Below, one piece after another: positions 36,036-48,990 of a stretch of DNA of 64,000 bases; position 1 is the first letter of the stretch; each line of letters begins with the position of its first letter. The stretch comes from Helopsaltes ochotensis (lineage: Eukaryota; Chordata; Aves; Passeriformes; Locustellidae). The translations under genes and the position numbers were made by a program. Below the pieces are notes generated by a model. The model was not told the DNA's origin. It was given only the letters and a program-made list of their open reading frames with translations, and ran no database searches. The stretch is taken from positions 2,009,367 through 2,073,366 of the forward strand of contig VXBM01000001.1 in NCBI GenBank assembly GCA_013400155.1. The letters are read 5' to 3'.

Positions 36036-36155
36036 TTTTTTGTTTTGGTTTTTTTTGGTTTTTTTTTTTTTTTTTTTCTGGGTTTTTTGTTTGTGTGGGG
36101 TTTTTTGGGGGTTTTTTTGTTTGGTTTTGGTTTTGGTTTTTTTTTTGTGGTTGGG
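36036..36155 (+). repeat. 120-nt G/T-only low-complexity tract
   Basis: All bases from 36,036 to 36,155 are G or T except one C at 36,078. The tract mixes long T runs (36,057-36,077 is T21) with G2-G5 runs and a TTTTGG repeat near the end. It looks like a decayed poly(T), possibly the tail of a reverse-oriented retroposon, but no element body is recognisable. The Phe/Gly/Trp-rich frames here are artefacts. Confidence 0.9.
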
Positions 36156-36859
36156 ACTTTATTTTGTAATGAGGGAAAAAACTCTGAAGTTCATTAATTT
36201 TTATATTTGCATGTTTGCAAAAGCTCCCACATTACTGGCAGGTAATAAAGAATAGTCAGTGTAATTGAAGGTTGAAGTGTAATAAAGTTGGAATTTTTTT
36301 TTTTTTTGCTGTGTGCATGTATAAATATGGAGTAGATGGACAAAGGCTTATGCTTTAAAAGAGGCTTGGCTTGCACTGACCCTATGTCATTCGTGGTGTC
36401 AATAGGACCAGAATTTTTAAGACCTGTTATTTGTTAGTATTAAAAAAACCCAACTATGAGAACCTTGCAGTCTTCCCAGTAACATATTTGTGTCATGGAC
36501 ATCGTGGTAGAGAACTCTGGGTATCCAAAGCAAGGATGTCATGAAATCAGTGAGAATAATTTTGTAAGCTGGGATAGCAGAGCATTGCCTCTTAAATGTG
36601 GGGTTGCAACTCCTGCTTGAGTATTAAACATACACTTACCAGTTTTTCCAATGGTACTGAAATAGCATCCTGGTTTTTTGGGTGTTTGTTGGGACTAGTA
36701 TATTGTATGGAAAACATTGATTAATTTTCTTCTACCCCAAACTTAATGCTGTAGAGTTTTCTGCACTTGATGCAGGCCTTTGGTACTTCAGTAACTTCAC
36801 CCTTGCTTCTCTGGTAATGTTTCATTTCAGCCACTTTGCTCCATTAAATGTATGCAATT

Positions 36860-37215
36860 AGAAAAGCAAATGGCAAATTTGCTATCGCATCACTGAAGTA
36901 TTTAGTTTCATAGACTTAAAAAGCCAAATTTGTTGCACCATGCTCTCCGCACTGTAATATGTACTATAAACATCAGAGAGAATAGGCTGACCTTAATATT
37001 TGCTTCTCCGACTAAATCGCCGCCTTGCAGCAGTTATTTCCCACTGAATAAAAAGTTTAATTTCACGCCCTGATTAGTGCTAGTATGTGCAGGTGGATAT
37101 TTATTTTATACAGCTAAACTAATCTGCCTTGGCAAATTATTTGCCAGTCAGCAGAGCTATAATTCCTCATGAGTATTTGGTACTAAATTATCATTCTCAT
37201 TAGTGAGATAAAGCA
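36860..37215. promoter_or_regulatory. Candidate conserved intronic element
   Basis: This complex AT-rich block in intron 1 retains CpGs (CTCCGCACTG, CTCCGACTAAATCGCCGCC, TTTCACGCCC), which is unusual for this otherwise CpG-depleted intron. It contains an inverted repeat TGGCAAA-TTA-TTTGCCA (37,130-37,146) and homeodomain cores (CTAAACTAATC, TAAATTATC, CATTAGTGAG). The appearance is that of a deeply conserved enhancer; alignment to other vertebrates would decide. Confidence 0.42.
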
Positions 37216-40200
37216 GATTGTTCTAACCACGAAGTTTGGTTAGGCAAGAGCTTCCTAAACAGTCCTTGTAAGATACAAGGTGTGTGGTGGCCTCAACATT
37301 CTCAGTATCCTAAAATGATTTGTGATATACAAAAAGGTAATGAGGATTTTAGAGGAAGAAAATAAAATTATTCCGTAGTTGTGTATCATGGTAAGGTAGG
37401 AATGTACAGTGTTCAGAGATCACCTCTTTAAGAGGTGCCTAATGAAGAAAAAATCAAATGGTCATCTTTGGTTGGCCACTGGAAATACTCCAAGCTCTGA
37501 TGTCTGGGCCATAAATAAGATGAAATATAAAGTTATGTTTTCTTTTTTATTTTCAGTGCTAGCAGCTATTGAGGTAGCAGAAATACTGACTTGAGACAAA
37601 AAGTTAAATGGTTTAGGAAACTTCCTGGTCTGGTCTCATTTAAAATTCATTTCACACAGTAAAAACTTTAAAATTGTAAGTGGGGATCAGATGTACAGAT
37701 GTTGAGTGGATATGTTTGTCAAGTGAATTTGTTCATCCATCATTTTGTTTTCTATGGATTTTACTGTGTTGGTAGTTTGTTTGTATTATAAAACATGTTA
37801 ATGAGAGATACTTAATTTCTATTACAGGGAGAGTAATTTATACCTGGAAATTAGTAATTTTCTCTAAATATTGTATAAAGGATTCCACTAACTTTTTTTC
37901 ATCTCTATGGATTGTCCTATATTCTTGTCATATTCATTTTCTCAGTGATTATTGCAACAGTATTTAGGGTCACATTTAAGAGCAGCAAAACCAGGAAGCT
38001 GAGCAACTTGATTTTTTGTATAAAAATTTTCATGCTAAATTCATCAATGCAGATGGAATAGGCTGTTTTCTTACTTCCTGGTCTGCTTATATTGTGTCAT
38101 CTTAAACTCCATGCATACTGGTGAGATTTGTGTAATATTTAACTGTCCTCAGTAGCAAGCTTAACTGGTATTTCCAGTACTGGGTATTTTCTTCAGTCTT
38201 CCTCATTTCTTCCTTACAATTCAGGAGATGCTCAACAAGGCATATTCTTTATATATTTTAAGTGATTTTGCACAGAAGGGCTGGATCCACTGTGAGTTCA
38301 GCTGTGGAGGCTGAAAATTAGTTGTAGCATACCAGTGTCCAGTGGCTGCAGCTAAAGAGTAAGTGTTCAAAATACAATTAATAAGCAATCAAGTATGAAG
38401 CTGTTTCCCTGACAGGATACTGATTAGTGCTGTGAAAAACTTCTTGATACTACAGAAATGGTTGAAAGTAAACATCCTGGGAATTGCATTAAATATTTCC
38501 TGCTTATTAAACAACAGAGCTTTCTAATGCCAGGTTTTTCTGAGGTGCTGGGGAACTCTGGAGGTGGACAAGTGCTACCCCTGCTTGCAGAAAGAGAAAG
38601 CTGAAGCTCAGAAATTTGCTGGGGTCATGAGGAATTTGTGTAGGGTGATATGGTACACTGCTAATAGAAGGCAGAATACAAAGAAACCAGTTCTTCTAAT
38701 AGCTACTCTTGTGCTTCTGACCATGTTTTGGTTAATTTTACAATTGGCTAGCCACCTGTTAAGATAACCCATTTTATCATTAAACAAAATTAATTTTAAA
38801 AATGACTTGGAACTGTCTGATTTTAATGGGATCTGAATATTCTTAGTTTTAATCTGCCTCATGAGGCTTGTCTTTCTTCTGGGAAGTACATTGTTACATC
38901 ATTAAAATATCATCCCCTACTGAGAGAGAAATCGGTCCCATTCACTAAATGGCAATGCTGAAACAATGACAAGTATTTCTAAAAACTGCATTAAAATTCA
39001 TTTTTTTCTCTGATGTGCAAGTTCCGTGGTCCCATTAACCAATGGGTGCTCAGCCTATTTGCTGCTGTGTGTGCACAGCCAGATTTGTTAGCTGGGATAG
39101 CAGAAGGGTTCAGAAACAGACATGATGACTTGTAGTTTTAAATTATTTCACTTTTTCACAGTGATTTTGCTTGGAAGCAAATGATTGATCATAATTTTGC
39201 ACTCTCTGCTACTTTTAGTCTTCCTCTGTACTAAAAATTGAGAAACATCTGATTTCATTTTCCTTCCCCCACTGCTAAAACAGGGTCTTGTGCAGTCGTT
39301 TTGATGAGAGCAACAGAAAGGAGAGAATGAGGAAGAATGGGAAAGCTCAGCAAGGGATCTTTCTAGTCTTGTTGGGGGAAGGACAGAAGTGTTTACAGTC
39401 TGTGGGCAGGAGCCATGCAGCCTCTTGGCAGAATCCGCTGGAGTAACCAGTTTGGACTAGAAGCAGCCAAAAGGCCTAATGCTGGTTTGATTTGCTTCAT
39501 CCCATGGTGAGAAGGGCAAGGTTGTGGGGGCATACACAACCAAAGGAATGAAGAAGTTCTTAACTGCAGTTGTGTGTTAGCAGAACAATAATAAGTGTGT
39601 TCTTTTAACTGTAGTCCAGATGGACCTATCTTCTTCAGAAGCACCTGGAGCAAAACAGACCTGAAGAAGATGGTAGAGAGGGAATTTGGATAACACCAGC
39701 CATTGCAGAACTCTGCAGTGAATTCTGTCAGCTGGCTTTGTGCCCTACATGGGATTTTTCTGTTTGTAGGAATACTCTCTCATGATATTTCCATTTTAGG
39801 ACATAGTTACTCTTACAGAATTGAGGGTGTTCTTTTCCCCCAAATATATTGGGATGGATGAAACACTGTAGAGAAAGGTGATGGCAGTCTTTGCTTGGAT
39901 ACTAATCAGGGCTGGACTGTATGGTGACTAGAAGAGAGTCTGAATGTTTCCATGCTTGCCCATACAGCAACCGGAACAGTCTCTAGTTGTTTCAGAGAAA
40001 AATGGTCTATCATGAAAGTCTGTCATACAATGTAGTCAGTCTCCCTCTCTACACACGTCGTTTGTAATTTATTGTGAGAGCAATAGAGAATGGAGCAGTG
40101 TCTATGTGGGAGTTGCTTTTAGTTTATGGATAGTTGGCCTTGAATTCTGTCTATTAGGAAGGTGTTGGCCATTCTCCAGGGGGGTTGTTCATTGAGTCTG

Positions 40201-41610
40201 CTGAATGCCCTTCCTTCTTATATGCCAAAACTGTCAGCATGATTGAGAAATGCAACCAGCTATCATTCATTTCCTGCAAATTAGAATGATGAGAGGGGGG
40301 TGTAGTCTCAAGAAACAATGGATTGATCTATTGATCTTGTTTTAGAAGATGAGTCTTAAAAGCATCTCAGCAGAAAGAAGTCCAAATAATGTTAACAGCT
40401 TCTTCAAATGTGACAGAAGGTGTTTCCTGTTGCTAATGTATTCAAAAGGACAAAAATATACATTCCCTTTTCTTGTTGTAACTTTTTCCTTTTTTATTTT
40501 TCCTTTTCTTGACTAGGATGACTCCAGTGAAGTGTATTGCTCTGTTATATAAGCTGTTGTTATAAGCAAGCATAAATACCTTGCAAGTTTTTTACTAACA
40601 AGAAAATATTCCTATAATCTTACTGACCTTAAAATAAGAATTTGTGTAGAGACAATAAAGGGCCCGTCAGTGAGAAGACACATGTCGGTGCTGGATTGGA
40701 ATAGATCTTACGCAGCCTGGGTTCAAGTCTGATATTGCAACCAAAGTACTCTCTAAAGCTTTCGCAAACTACTGAAAGCAGTTGCCAAGTGGAATTCTCT
40801 CCTGCATGCTCTTTTGCCTGTTACCTGACATCCAGCATGAAATCAGGAAGGTGAAAGTTAATACTGTAGGTTCTTACGCTGATTATGGAGATTGTAGTTT
40901 TCCAAACTTAATTTGGCTTACCTAGGCTGTTATTTTTTTTTTAAGTACAGGACCTTCTATTCCTGATGCTCTGAATTTCAGTGAAAAATTAGAATCCAGG
41001 TGAGCTCTGTGACTTTTCTATAGCCTTACAAAAAAGAGACACAATACTTGCAAGCAGCAGCTTCATTTTGTTGATCTCTGGACAAGCTTCCAACTGCTGT
41101 TTTATACATAAATGCTTGTACTATGAATGTCACTGTACTTGTTGGATACTTACCTGGCACAAATTCAGAAAGTAGCATGAGAAATGGTCTTCACCACTGA
41201 TCTTGCAGTCTTGAAGGAGGCTGGATATAGCACTTGAATTTCATACTTAAAATGTCAAATGGTTGTGAAATCAAGCATGGACACAAAGAGAATCTCCACA
41301 CTGCTAGAGTAAGCATGTTTGTGGATCTTGCTGTTACTTTGTTGCGAGATTAATGGAGTGCTGTCATGGGTTTCAATTTGGTTTTCAATACTGTAGCTTT
41401 GTATTTTTGTGAGCCTTAAAGAAGGTATCCAGGTGTTTCATGTTACAGAAGTAGTTTACCTGCTTGCTGCTGCTCTTGAAGGATATGAAAAAACTTTGCA
41501 TCTATTTATACGTCAAGGAATATAAATAGATACTCTCCAGTGGGAGTTTGTTTTGAGCAGATCTCAGTTGACAAACTCAGGCAGATTCATTAAAGAACTG
41601 GAGTAGCCGT

Positions 41611-41643
41611 GTTCACCACGTGTGGTGAACTCATTAAGTTCAC
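41611..41643. repeat. Overlapping palindromes with three GTTCAC half-sites
   Basis: GTTCACCAC-GT-GTGGTGAAC (41,611-41,630) is a perfect 9-bp-arm inverted repeat centred on an E-box CACGTG. It overlaps a second perfect inverted repeat GTGAACT-CATTA-AGTTCAC (41,625-41,643). GTTCAC thus occurs three times in alternating orientation, and AGTTCA/TGAACT resemble nuclear-receptor half-sites. It is a plausible protein-binding cluster. Confidence 0.6.
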
Positions 41644-44600
41644 AGGCAGTCAGAGCCTACTGTTCGAGAGTGCTGTGTCCTTCTGAAGGAGTTTGTATCA
41701 AACTGTGAGACCTGACAGTCAACTGACTTAGTGTTTGTTCGTTCTTTCTACAAAATCTCACAAAGTACACACTTAAATATTGGCAGCTTAAGCTTTTAGG
41801 ATCAGATGGCTGGTTTTTCTCCTAACAACAATGAAAGATTTTGAAATTGTATGTTTGGCTTTGTAGAATTGGAGTCCACTGATCTAACTGTGCCTTGTTT
41901 TGAGTATTGCTTTGGGCAGTAGAGTCAGGGATTTGTTTGGGCCATGAAGTTGTATATTCTGTAATAGGAATTCAGTTTATTGCTGTAATGGATGCAAACT
42001 CATTACAAGTTCTAGGCCACAGGGGATACTTTCTTTTGCTGTGGAAGTCATCTCAACTGGACAATCTTCAGTGCAACTGGCCATGCCCTTCCATGTCAGT
42101 GACTGACAGATCTAATTCTGCTTTTGTAGCCGAGAGCCTGTTAGTTAATGGAGTCGTGAATATTGTTACTCAGAGGCAACCTTCAGAGTATTAAAATGCA
42201 TTATTCCTATTCTTCACTTGATATTTATCAAATAAGGTGTTATATCTAATGAATTCAATGCTATTGTCAAATAAATACTATGTGTAGATCATGACTTAAA
42301 AGAAATGGTAATATAAGTAGCTTCATTAATGCTTTGCAATGATGGAGAGAGATGGATTTAGTTTGCTTGTTTAAATCCTGTGTGATGGAAACCCAGAGTG
42401 AATGTCTTTTCTGAGGGAACAGCAAGCGTTATGGGTGATATGATCAGATTAATAAGATCCTTAGTACATATATATTTCATACAAGGTCTGAACTTCCCCC
42501 CCCTTCCCCTCCATTTCTTCTTACATGGAAGCAGATAAAATGCAGAAGCAGCAGTACTGCCTTGGAAGTACCATAGTAGGTTTCCTTTTATAATTATCAT
42601 TCTTGACATATTTATCCTTTCTTATGGAAGCAAAGATGCAGATATTTAAGAACTCTTCTTGCACAAAAAAGCCCAATTTCCGCTCAGTACTTAATTAGCA
42701 CTTGTTTATGACACAGCATCTGATTTGATTTTCGAAACAAATTGCACAGTAAAGAGGCTGATATTTAAACTGTATAGTAACCACAGCTCCAGCTGTGACT
42801 CAAATCTTGTAAGCCTTCAGGGGTTGTGTTTAGGCTTAGAAAATAGGAACTCAGGCCTGTAATTAAATGTCCTCTGAAAATCAGCCTTGGTAGAGAAGTG
42901 GAGAGGGTACCACTGAATTTTAAATTACTGACTTGTTCTCAAGAATCATTCTGTTGTTCTGGGCCTTACTAGGGACTGCAGAAATCAAATGGATTAAAGA
43001 TGGAAGAGTAGATTACTAAAGCAAAAAAATCAGGGGTTAGAAAGAGATAAGAAAAGTAAGCTATTTTGCCTCCCCAGTTTATAGATATATGTAGTATATG
43101 TAATTTTAATATTTGGCTAACATATAGAAAACAAGTTCTGTGGACACCAGAAAGACTAGAGAGAGAGTAAAGATTTCATACACAGTAAAATTGCATTTCA
43201 GAACTGTGAGTAAGGTGCTGATGGTTGTGCAATAAGCCATCTGTGGTAATGGAAGGCTCATTTTTAAAGCAATGCCTCAATAATAAACAGAAATGTCTTG
43301 GAAAAGGAGGTAGACAAGGTTATATTGCAAATTAGTCACTCACCTAAATCAAAATATGAAATATTCACAAAATAGCATGATAGAAATTAGCAGTTAGAGT
43401 GCTTTCAGAGTGACTTTTTGAGGAAAGCAATCACTGTCGATACTATTGAAAAAGAGCAAAATTCCCATAGCAGCCTGACTTCTGGTCAAAGAAAATGCTG
43501 GAGCAGATGCTAAGAGAAAATACTGTGCTTATGAATGGTATTGCACCATGAGCATAAGCGATGTGTGCTCATGAAAATACAAAAATGAGTAGGTCTTGCT
43601 GGGTAATTAATAGTATTGCTGGTGGAATTGCCTTGAATGGATCATAATCATGGAAGATTTTAGTGTTGATTTATAAATTAATAGAGCTTTCAAACAAGAC
43701 AGTTTTCTGGATCCCACATTTTTTAAGGCTGGGGGGAAGAGGGGCAATTTTATTTTATTTTTTTGAATTAACAGTCATCTTACAGTCCTGTCTGCTGTCA
43801 TTGGGTTACTGCAATTCAGAATATTTTAACCAGATGTATTACTTTAATTGCCTTTTTCTGCTGAAGAATGCATTCCTAGGGGTCATTTACAGTGCGCCTT
43901 GGAGAACCATAGAAATTCAGAATTTTGGAGATTGGCTAAACTTTTACAACCAGTCATCAATCTGAGAAAATTTAATTAAATTATGCTTGTCTATTGTGCT
44001 TATTTTGATGTAAATGGGGGCTCACTTTTGCAAATATCCCACTTTAATGGCATAAGCAGCAGTGTGTGGGTAATAACACATATACCTTGTACTGGTAAAA
44101 TTTGCTTCTCTTCTGTGTGGTCTCATTTCTTCTTAGATGAGATTAGGTTTATCAAATGCAGAGGAGACATACCTCATTGAGAGAATTTTACAAATACAGC
44201 ATTGAGGGATGAGTGATGGGTCTTAGTTTCTCCTATTTTTATGTTTCACTTGTCAGCATTGAAAAATAAATTGAGTTTACAGTAGCTGCTAATCTGCAGA
44301 AAGTCCTGATTACTTTTATTGCAATACTCAAACAACTTTACCTTTGAGTCACAAAAAATTGTGTTGGTAAGAGTTGTCTAAATAGAAATACAGTGTTACC
44401 TTTACTACTGGAAACACTTCTGCTGAAGAGTAATCCTGTTGCTGGTGCAACATCTCTGTTAATACACTTACATATTTGCAAGACCAGGGTCTTCAAATTA
44501 AATTATTCAAGTCAGTGTCTTAAATCAATTATTCAGACTGCTCTGGACTGATGGGCTAGCAAATATTAAGCAGCCTGCTGGTCTAAAGAGTTTGACTGTT

Positions 44601-44904
44601 ATCCTTTAATTTGTAGGTTAGGTGACAGAAATGAATGAAGTAGTTTTCCCTTATTTGTTATGAATGCATTTTGTTTCTATCATCACAAGAATTTGTTATG
44701 TGAACTTGGCCTCATCTGAGATTGGTGTTCAGGTCTCTCGACTTCTGACACTGATTTCAAATTGTTGTTATTTCTGCTTGTTTATGAGGACTTTTATTTT
44801 TTTTTCCTGGATAGATAAATACTGGGCTGTGCTAATTTGAAAAAGAAACTGAAGCACTTGAGCCAGAAGTAAGATGTGTATTTCTGTAGTGTTCTTGCTA
44901 GATA

Positions 44905-45065
44905 TGCAGCACTTCATATAGTTTCTTCCATTTCCAAAGCACGTAAAATGTCAAGAGCTCCTCTCAGCAAACCTGTGAGGTGGGTTAAATGAGTGTTGTC
45001 CCCATTTTACAGTCGTAGAGAGACTAACCACCCATGATGGTAGTGCTGAAGGAAGGATTAGGTCT
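44905..45065 (+). mobile_element. MIR-like ancient SINE relic
   Basis: The segment contains TTCCATTTCCAAAGCACGTA, then CAAACCTGTGAGGTGGGTTA and GTTGTCCCCATTTTACAG followed by AGAGAGACTAA. These follow the order of the core-SINE/MIR consensus (gene-distal CCTGTGAGGTAGGT, CCCCATTTTACAGATGAGG, AGAGAGGTTAA). Divergence is high, as expected for an element inherited from early amniotes. It is non-coding and embedded in BTRC intron 1. Confidence 0.7.
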
Positions 45066-47039
45066 TGGAGGATGATGCTTTTGTGTGAGAAGTCTCCTAA
45101 AACATAGTTTGTTAATGTGTTAAGCATTGCAAGTCCAGTCGAAGCAGGTGAATGCAGTAACCAGACATACTTGACTTTAATTTATCAGCACAATGGTGGT
45201 TATTAAAATTCATGTTCAACCGAGATCATTGGCTGGGACACCAGGGCATAATCCTACTACTACTTTGAAAGATTTGGGAGGATTTAAATTCAAACTGGAG
45301 AGAAGCAAAAATAACAAGTGGTCAAAGGATACTGTCAAATCCTGAGTGTGTGCTTCTCTTTAGAGGCAAGATTTTAGTCTGAGTTCTTACTTTATTTTCA
45401 AATTCCAAGGCTGCGCACCATAGGTGTGAAGGTTTGTCGTTCAGCCGTAACACATTTTTTCTCTCCAACAAATTGTATATTTAGGTGTTATGTTGTATCG
45501 TGTTACAAGTACCAAAGTGGATGCAGTTTGTACAAACTAAATATTGTGTTGACTCAAGAACAAGTGAGAGTAAGCTCATCTTTAATAGAGCCATTCTGAA
45601 AATGAGTAAGCTCTTTCCAGCCTTCCAGGAGGAGTGGTAGGGGCACACATCTGATTTGGAGGGGAAGTACTGTGAGCTAAGAAAGGGGTTGTGAAGTATT
45701 TTGTGGGAGCAAGAAAAATCTCTGGGCTTGGTGTTAGCAGAGGTTCTGTCTGGTCTTGTTCCTTAGATGTGATTTTAATTTCTAAGCATATCTTTTTTTG
45801 GGGGGGGGAGGGAAGGAGGAACCCATGAATCCACTTGAATGTGGAAGTATCTTTGAACTGCAAATAAATGTCATGCCAGGCAGTGTTTTAGGGTTTGTTG
45901 CATACTTTTTCCTAGCTGTAAGTTATGTTATATATATTTTGTGCTTCTACAGCAATCAATCCAATAAAGCATAAAAACAGTAAATGGAGGGGAGATTATA
46001 TTTGTCTGTTTGACACATAATTTATGGCTATGTGTAAGTATAACAATGTGTTACCCTGATATCAAGGCTGCACCTCTTCAGGAATTTTCTGTCATCTCTT
46101 CATGTTGTCCAGTGTCTGGTCTGGCCATGTTGAGGATGGTAACTCTGAAAACACTCATACCTTGACTACTGCTGTTTTGACACCATTAGCTTTATATGTA
46201 GCGTCATTAGTCTTTGTTATTGCACCCACCACATAGGCTGTGCTTATCCAAATGCATTTTTTGTGGAAATTAAAAAAAAAAATCCTATAAATACTGAACT
46301 GAAATGTAGAATGGTGGAAAACATAAAAATGATGAGTTTATTTAAAAAATGTTCTTAAAGCAGCTGATATCAGAGCAGTAAAAAAGAATTAATCTGGGGA
46401 CTAAACCTTCCTATGCGGTTTAAAAAAATCCTGCATTGTTTAAAATGCTCCAGAATTTAGACTTAGGTTAGCTAGGTCCCAGTGTAAAAGGAGGTCTCTC
46501 TTTATGTCTATTCTCTCCTAGCCCAGAATACACATGCCAAAAGATGGATTTCAACTTATATCTTCTGGATACCAAGCATGGCTAAAGCAGGTTGGACTGT
46601 ATTATTGTTATTCATCTCATGTGAGGGACCGTGTTGGACACCTGTGCTTGTCTCATTAGTGAAGTACATAAATGAGGGTGTAATGAAGTTACAGTGCCAT
46701 GTTAGCTGATACCCCTCATAGCCATCACTGTTTTGTGTTTATGCATGCTGTGTTTGTATAACATTTTCTCACCAGTCTGATGAATGTGCACTTCCTGTAA
46801 ATAAAAGTTCAAAATGCAGTCACCTGGAAGCGAAGAGAGTCAGAGTCTGAAAACAAATCTACAACAACAGCTTGAATTACAGAATTAAAATGGGCCTTCA
46901 AACACAAAGCTGCATGGTGGTGGTGTTGGTAATAATGGGGAGGCCACTGGGTTAAAACTCAAGAGAATTGCATCTAGCATCTAATTCAGATCTGCCTGGG
47001 TGAATCAAGTATGGACACTTACTCACATCACATAACAAT

Positions 47040-47460
47040 TGTGCAGTTTGACACAGTCTGACACTGCGGGGAGTCCCCACTCGGAAGTGGCCTAGTGCTA
47101 TATTACTCTGGCTATTATTAAAGGCCAGGCTTTAGATGTCTCAGCAGTCTGCCTCTAGCAATTGCTGTCAGCTTTTCACTTTTGTGAGTGAAAAATCCCC
47201 CTTCAGAAAAAACAGCTTAATTTACAAATGGCCTGTACAGATCTCTTCTCTAATGAACTTACATATATGATAAATCCTGTGTCCTTGAGAATACATGGCT
47301 TAAAGTTGCTGTTTCTGTAGAAAGCCAGAATGTGTTGTTATGGCAACAAAAACTGGAAATATGAAAACAGCACAGATAAGCTGCATCCTGTTGTCATGGC
47401 AACTGCAGTTGTGAAATGACAAAACATGGTGATGAAGGGATCTTCAAGGTGGTATCATAA
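47040..47460. promoter_or_regulatory. Candidate intronic enhancer with paired RFX X-boxes
   Basis: This complex block of BTRC intron 1 holds two near-identical RFX X-box motifs: GTTGTTATGGCAAC (47,334-47,347) and GTTGTCATGGCAAC (47,390-47,403), start to start 56 bp apart. Both fit the RFX consensus of two half-sites (GTTGYY and RGCAAC type) with standard spacing. RFX factors control ciliary genes and neural enhancers. The upstream part (47,040-47,250) also looks non-random, with AATTGCTGTCAGC and TTAATTTAC. Function is inferred from motifs. Confidence 0.5.
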
Positions 47461-48829
47461 GCCCAACATAAACAAAGAGCCAAGTCACTTGAGCAGAGTG
47501 TGAGAATTAAAACCTTCATCAGCAAGTCCCCTTAAAATATAAGATTGTCATTGAAGGTGCTAACAGAATGGTTTTAATTGTCCCTAGTCTTGTGTCAGTA
47601 CCTTACAAGCAGTAGGTAGTAACTTGATTGTGCAAGCTGGTTACTGCTGTCAACTTATATTGACTTCTGTGAAACTGAGCAGAGCTTGAGCACCTATTAG
47701 AAGATGGGCATCAAGTCTTATATTTGCAAGCCATTTCTTTGAATGAGTGATGTGCTGCAAAGGTGAGGTGTGCTTTGGAGCTTCTTTCTGAGAGACCATT
47801 TCTATCTCTCTCTCCTCAAGTCCACTCTACTGAAGGTCAGTTGGGACACTGAAGCTTATGTTTTCTTGATTTAAACTTTGCTGAGCCGGAGGCAAGGTGT
47901 CTCAGAGGAATCTCAACTCTGCAATTATTGTCTCACAGAGCTCAAGTTTGTTGACCTATGGGGCATGGCATCACTTTCTGCGTCTTATGTGGGTTGGGAG
48001 AACAATAGGAAAAGGATTGTGTGGCTGTTCTGTTTTCCTTTCACTTCTGAGGCAAACAGACCAGCCTGATATTACCAGTGTTCTGATGCAAGTGGGATAT
48101 ATGCTTTTTGGACTCTGAAAAATACCAAGGGGGTAAAAAACATAAAATGCACTGTAAAATTTCCAACGAGGCTTTACACTAGGCAACCTCAAATAATAGA
48201 AGAACCTGCACTTTTTGAAATAGATACTTTTTGTAGGCATGCTTTTCCTTTGATTTTTAGTTTATTGATATTAGTTATAATGTCTATCTCAATCTTCTTA
48301 CTCCTTGATCCAAGGAAAAGTTATAAACTTGTGCTTGTCATCAGCAGATACTGTTGTGGAAATAGCTTTGCTATCCAATTTCGTGCTGAGATTTCACCAC
48401 AGGAAGTGTAAGGGTAAGGCAGTTGATATAAAGGCTGGGAAGAGCTTTCATGAGAAGCAGAGAGGTTAAATTTTTTTGAGGTGAGTTTGATTTGGTATAG
48501 GATATTTATCAAAGTTACTACCTCTAGGATTCCTTAAAACTATGTATTGAAAAGAAAGCCACTTTTGATGTATGTAAAAGCATAATCTGCATATGCATCC
48601 AGATGGAATGGGTGCTGTGCATCAGGTTTATTCTCCTGCTGTCTGTATTTTTAACAGGATCCTAACTTAATGATTTTTTTTCCTCAGCATGGCTGAGTAT
48701 TGATCTGCTGCCTGACTTATACAGAATGTGAAAAGTATCCCAGTAACACACTGTATTAATGTGGACTAAAAGCAGTTTATATTACAGATGAGGTGGAGGA
48801 AGATGGAGTTCTGCAAGACTGGACACGTA

Positions 48830-48990
48830 CTATAAATATCCATAAAACTGACAATTTTATCTCAAACCAGTGCTGGCTGCATTTGCATATTTTCAACCTT
48901 CTTAAACCCGAGATAATAGTTGAACACTACCTGAGCATGGGATGCCCACACTGATGTCATTACCCTCTGCCCTTTAATGGCGGGTTTTAT
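48830..48990. promoter_or_regulatory. Candidate conserved intronic element with octamer
   Basis: The block contains a perfect POU octamer ATTTGCAT (48,881-48,888), plus TATAAATATCCATAAAAC, ACCCGAGATAATAG and TTTAATGGCGGG. It has complex sequence with a few retained CpGs in an AT-rich intron. Enhancer identity is a guess from composition and the octamer. Confidence 0.33.

Noticed and set aside
35924..36255. Phe/Trp/Gly-rich frames resembling a membrane protein
   Set aside because: They are translations of the G/T low-complexity tract.
37130..37146. TGGCAAATTATTTGCCA as a nuclear factor I site
   Set aside because: NFI needs TTGGC and GCCAA five bases apart; here the half-sites are nine bases apart, so it is only noted as an inverted repeat.
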